This document shows positions 60,284 through 64,000 of a stretch of DNA of 64,000 nt, one piece after another. The position numbers and the translations under genes are program-made. Origin of the DNA: Scleroderma bovista (taxonomy: Eukaryota > Basidiomycota > Agaricomycetes > Boletales > Sclerodermataceae); contig JAYMGJ010000473.1 in NCBI GenBank assembly GCA_037178675.1, forward strand, positions 124,001 through 188,000, written 5' to 3'. The stretch's first letter is position 1, and the number at the start of each line of letters is the position of its first letter. The notes beneath the pieces are model-generated. The model worked only from the letters and a program-made list of their open reading frames with translations, did no database searches and was not told where the DNA came from.

Positions 60284-63200
60284 GATAGTAGGGGAGATGG
60301 GCAAAGTTTGGTTGCGTGTGGTGTATTTCTTTTATTTCCTAACTAGTCTACACATCACACGTCACTGTCAAGGTTTTTGCAAACGGCTGTAATAGAAAAT
60401 ATATATTGAGAGATTGTATAGATAAATGTAGATTGGAAGATGTACTCACAGGGATCAGAATTTTGATCAATAATGCCCAGTAAACGAGCTTGCACTGGGT
60501 GCTCCACAAGATATTGAACAACTTCTGAGCCACCTTTTACCCATTTACCCACTGCATTATCATACCAATATCCACCTGTTGCAATGTGCTTGATGATATC
60601 CTGCTGTGCAAAGGCATTGCAGCTATCACGACTTGGTGCTTGGCGGTTGCTATGGATGCAAGAAAGGCGGAAAACATGATTAAAGGACTCATATCATTCA
60701 GAGGAAAAGAGGATTGCTGGGCCAAAGCGACAGATATAAAGTGGAAGATGAACAAGGAAATGAAATTTTGGCTTTGAGATGAGGATACTTGGTGCACATT
60801 GAGCAGTGATATTGAGAAAATCATCAATAGTTCTGGATAACTTTGCCTGCAAAAATAGAAATATCAGCATACTTTTCAACCAGAAAAACTTTAATAGATT
60901 ACCAGATATGCCTCTGTATCTTCAATTTTAGTGTGCCAGAGAAGAAAAACAAGTTCACCAATGACTGTCCATGCATCAAGCACCATTTTTGGTACAAGGT
61001 CATAGATAGTATATGGCATTACTTGTGCCAAACTCTTGAAATGCTTTCCAATGAGGCTCCCCTTATAATGACAAATGTATTCAGCATTGAGGGAAGGTGC
61101 ATTTAAACCCTCTTTCTGAATTGATTCCAGACGAATTTGAAAAAGGTTCAGAACCTTTCCTTTTTCCAGAAGATGAGCAGTCTGTGCCCAAAAGTACTTC
61201 ACAACACCAAGAAGAATTGTGTGAAGAATTTCTGTGGGAGTGTCAAGATGGATATTAGTCCCTATTTAGGTATTTCAGCACATGAAACAAAAATAAACAA
61301 TGATGACTTTACCTTTCAATCCAAGCAGTGGATTTATTGCTGCCTCAAGTTCATTCCCCTTCAGATATTCTTCCAACTGCCTTTCCAATGCCTCCTTCAC
61401 TTGCTTCTCAGTCATGTTTAGTGACTCTGCTCCACGTTTTCGGAGTTTTTTCCCCATCTCAACAAGCATATTCACAATTGCACCTGAAGTTGTATCATGC
61501 ACCCCTGTGGTTGCAGTGACGTTTTTCACTTTGTCTGTTGCCCCAGATATTTTTGCAGTTTGGATTTGCTTATGTATTTTCTCTGCAGTGTCCTCAGGGC
61601 TTCGCAGCTCACCAGGCTGATAGATAGACAAAAAAATGTTAGCTCTTTATAATAAGTATGTGCTCTCCAAACATACCATGAAAAGAGTGTTATAGCCAGC
61701 CTCTGATGCCTTGAATGCCTTTGTACCACCAACATGGCATGTGCGACAAGGATAGTTGCTTGCAAGTCCTGCATGGCTACACATTTCTGCTTGCATGGGA
61801 TTGTCACCACAAAAGAAGACCTCATAGGGATCAAGCATAACCTCTTCACCCTCCTTGCAGTCCCAAGCTACAATGCCATCCTCAGCAGCTTTCCTACAAT
61901 GGATATGGGTCATGAGTTTGACTGGATATATTACAAAGTTGATACCTTACCATATACATTCTTTTATGGCTGTCATCAACTCCATGGGGGTTGCATGTGG
62001 TGAGCCAGTTACAAACCAGATACAAAATTCCTTTTCCACCATCTCTCGAGGTAAACTTGCATTTGACATGTAGACAACAATATGCTTGTTCCACTGTTTT
62101 GAAATATTCCCTGACACATCATCCATGAAAATAATGAGTGGAACTGAATACACCATTCATCCCTGAGATTTTGCACAAAGTGGATGTGGCTCAAGACAAG
62201 CAAATTTTTTTGATGATTCTGTATAAATACTAGTTGATGATCAACTCTATCAGAATCACTGTTCAAACATACCTGTTAGCCCACACTTCAATTCATCAGG
62301 ATTTGCAGCAATATCCTCAAAGGTCTGCACAAATCCAGATGTGGGAACAATGATTTGTGTGTCACTAACAATGAAACCTGCCTTTAATTTATCTAGGGTC
62401 AGTCAAGTCCATAATAAATTCATGAGAAATCTCACTTCTGTCCAGTGAACCTCACGACCCAAAGCATAAAGAGGTTTTTCCTGAGTTGACCCATGTGATG
62501 AATCACTCTGGGATGGTGGATCAGGTCCATAGAAAAAGTGCTCAGGTATAAAATAGTTCCCAGAGTCTTCTTGTAGAAGCTCATTTGTGAAAAAAAATTT
62601 CCCATCCACCCTCACAGCAGGAGGAGATCGGAACTCTGACAACATCTTTTGGCCATTAAACACTTGTGACATCCCCAACCCACCATCCTGTGGATAGTCC
62701 TGCATAACATGACGTGTGAGTGGATTTGCATAGTCCTAGATTGGTTGTGTCTATTTATCAGTACAAGCTTGACTCCAGATCATATCACATACCATTTCAA
62801 TTGCCTTACCAATGTCATTCATATAAAACACATTCCCTGCCAATGATGTAACCTTCTCTATGGGATGTCCATCATTTTTTTCAATCTTTTCCTGCCATTT
62901 TTTGATAGAATAAAGGGATGGCACATCCTTCATACCAATTTCCCTTGCCCAATCTAGGATGGCTTGCTTTTAGGCTTCAGAAAAGGGGAGTTGAGCAGAG
63001 CCAAAAAGTAAAGAAGTAACAAAATGCTAATAACATCTAACATTAAATGAAGCACATACATGTTCACAAAGACCCACCTCTTTTGATGGCCAAGGATAAT
63101 ATGGATTGTTCAGTGAAACTTTGGCACCTTTTATTGCCTGTGACTTAAAATGAGTGCCATGTGATGCACCATCTAGTATAGAATGTTAATGAGCAAAAGA

Positions 63201-63651
63201 AAAAGAATAAATATGACTTGCCTGGTAGGTCTATCCCAAAATCTTCTGAGTCCTCCAAATCACTTTCAGCCTCCTTCCCTTCATCCCTAATGTCCTCATT
63301 GACAGAAGCAAGACATGGCTCAAACAGCCTCTCACCCCTCTGCATAGCTTCCTGGAGGTCATCAAAGATGTCACCATACCCATGTGATATTTCATATGTA
63401 CAATCACCTCCAATACTCTTCCATAACTCTGAAAGGGCTAGCAGCTCGTCTTTTTCCTCAGCATAGGGTGCAGGTACAGTAGGATCATCAGAGACAGCAA
63501 GATCAGGGACAGCAGGATCAACAGGAGGACTGGGAGAACCCATAGACTGATCTCCTTCATCAATAGACATACCTTCTTGCCTGGGTTCAGGAATATGATA
63601 AGAAGGCAAGGTACCTTGAGGGAATGGATCCAGCTCCGAAATTCTTGTCAT

Positions 63652-64000
63652 ATTTCATTTATGGATGGATGTTTTTGCATGCTTCTTGACATCTTGTGTA
63701 TGCATTGATCAATATTTACCACAGCGTTTGGGGCAGATAAGACATTGGACACTATTCTGCTGCCCAGCATGAACATGAAAGACTGGGTGGGCAAACCCTA
63801 GATTGGACAACTGTTTTCAGTGGGATATAATACAAGAAACACACCTTTGTCATCTATCATGGGCTTAGACATTAGATCGAGCGTTGGGAGGCTGCAATCT
63901 GATGCGTGCAGGAGGAGTGAGGGTATTGGTCACGTGATCCCAAGTGTGTTGTGCTCAACTGAAATGCTTGCTCTGCTCAATTTTCTTCTATTGTCCAACA
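63652..64000 (-). other. Upstream flank of the large pseudogene with a possible zinc-finger exon
   Basis: Around 63,752-63,721 the minus strand reads V-Q-C-L-I-C-P-K-R-C followed by a GTAAAT donor, which resembles the first half of a C2H2 finger and could be the first exon of the large minus-strand gene. No start codon or joining acceptor was fixed. The rest shows nothing recognisable. Confidence 0.25.

Larger units (their letters stand above)
57423..60389. mobile_element. Tc1/IS630-like DNA transposon with two divergent genes
   Basis: The element has ~60-bp terminal inverted repeats (57,423-57,482 and 60,330-60,389, beginning CAGCCGTTTGCAAAAACC) with a single mismatch, and is flanked by TA on both sides, the target of Tc1/mariner/IS630 elements. 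The minus strand carries a DDE transposase and the plus strand a second, unrelated gene; the two transcribe toward the middle. The near-identical repeats and the open transposase frame suggest a recent insertion. It lies in an intron of the minus-strand pseudogene. Confidence 0.92.
44187..63651 (-). pseudogene. Large transposon-like Agaricomycete gene, split by a LINE and a Tc1-like element and carrying nonsense codons
   Basis: Minus-strand exons run 63651-63222, 63172-63078, 63026-62793, 62735-62436, 62381-62273, 62218-61951, 61893-61677, 61616-61313, 61261-60903, 60846-60450, ~57401-57264, 45478-45192 and 45069-44187. Key blocks: N-P-Y-Y-P-W-P-S-K-E, M-D-D-V-S-G-N-I-S-K-Q-W-N-K-H, D-N-P-M-Q-A-E-M-C-S-H-A-G with C-R-T-C-H-V-G-G, T-E-I-L-H-T-I-L-L-G-V-V-K-Y, P-K-F-H-F-L-V-H-L-P and N-H-V-F-R-L-S-C-I-H-S-N-R-Q-A-P-S-R-D. 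I recognise this order from very high-copy mushroom proteins that look transposase-derived (CACTA/Tnp2-like is a guess). Premature stops: TAA 62970-62972, TGA 62157-62159, TGA 60694-60696. The first intron has a GC donor (GCAAGT). A possible upstream exon with C-L-I-C-P-K-R-C lies near 63,720-63,760. Confidence 0.65.

Overview
The window looks like nuclear DNA of a mushroom-forming basidiomycete (Agaricomycetes). Genes are cut by many short introns of about 45-70 nt with GTRNGT donors and YAG acceptors. Recognisable housekeeping genes (Atp23 protease, ubiquitin-eL40 fusion, Kre9/Knh1-like GPI protein, Num1/Mcp5-type PH protein, Gfd2/YDR514C-like exonuclease fold) sit between multi-copy Agaricomycete-specific families and several transposon classes. 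A more exact placement (for example Boletales) would be guesswork.

Layout. 1-1.0 kb: the start of a minus-strand CxC/H-type zinc-motif protein running off the window, with a broken second copy of its N-terminus. 1.6-3.7 kb: PH-domain cortical anchor gene. 4.1-7.3 kb: short diverged repeats, two small spliced genes and a WD40 fragment. 7.9-14.7 kb: three lineage-expanded genes (an Spt5-like KOW protein, a small Ser/Pro-rich protein, a coiled-coil protein) and a 360-bp foldback inverted repeat. 15.7-26.8 kb: housekeeping segment (ATP23, GPI protein, UBI-RPL40, exonuclease-like gene with a 6-nt microexon, a membrane protein).

27.1-39.3 kb is the most unusual part: a 1,169-codon gene (A) with a ParB/sulfiredoxin-like N-terminal motif set, followed by a 1,387-codon gene (B) of unknown function that carries two in-frame stops. 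Around them, only in introns and intergenic DNA, lie about 17 copies of a ~33-bp imperfect palindrome (TCACGCAGAAT-n-ATTCTGCGTGA). I could reconstruct all ten exons of A and all seven of B with an intact sum of phases, so the gene models are fairly firm; their function is not.

40.0-41.05 kb is a 12-unit minisatellite with an exact 82-bp period, each unit centred on TGGCCTTCCAGGAAGGCCA. 41.7-43.5 kb is a spliced lineage-expanded gene.

44.2-63.7 kb is one large minus-strand gene of a transposon-like Agaricomycete family, now a pseudogene with at least three nonsense codons. It is interrupted by a Tc1/IS630-like DNA transposon in an intron (57,423-60,389, TA duplication, ~60-bp terminal inverted repeats, apparently intact transposase plus a divergent second gene) and by a LINE in an exon (45,479-57,263, 17-bp target duplication, A-tail). 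The LINE is itself broken by two ~2-kb solo-LTR-like elements in opposite orientation (45,901-47,791 and 51,377-53,446).

Limits: all family names come from motif recognition by eye; no database search, transcript evidence or read data were available. Exon borders were placed by splice consensus and frame and may be off by a nucleotide or two.
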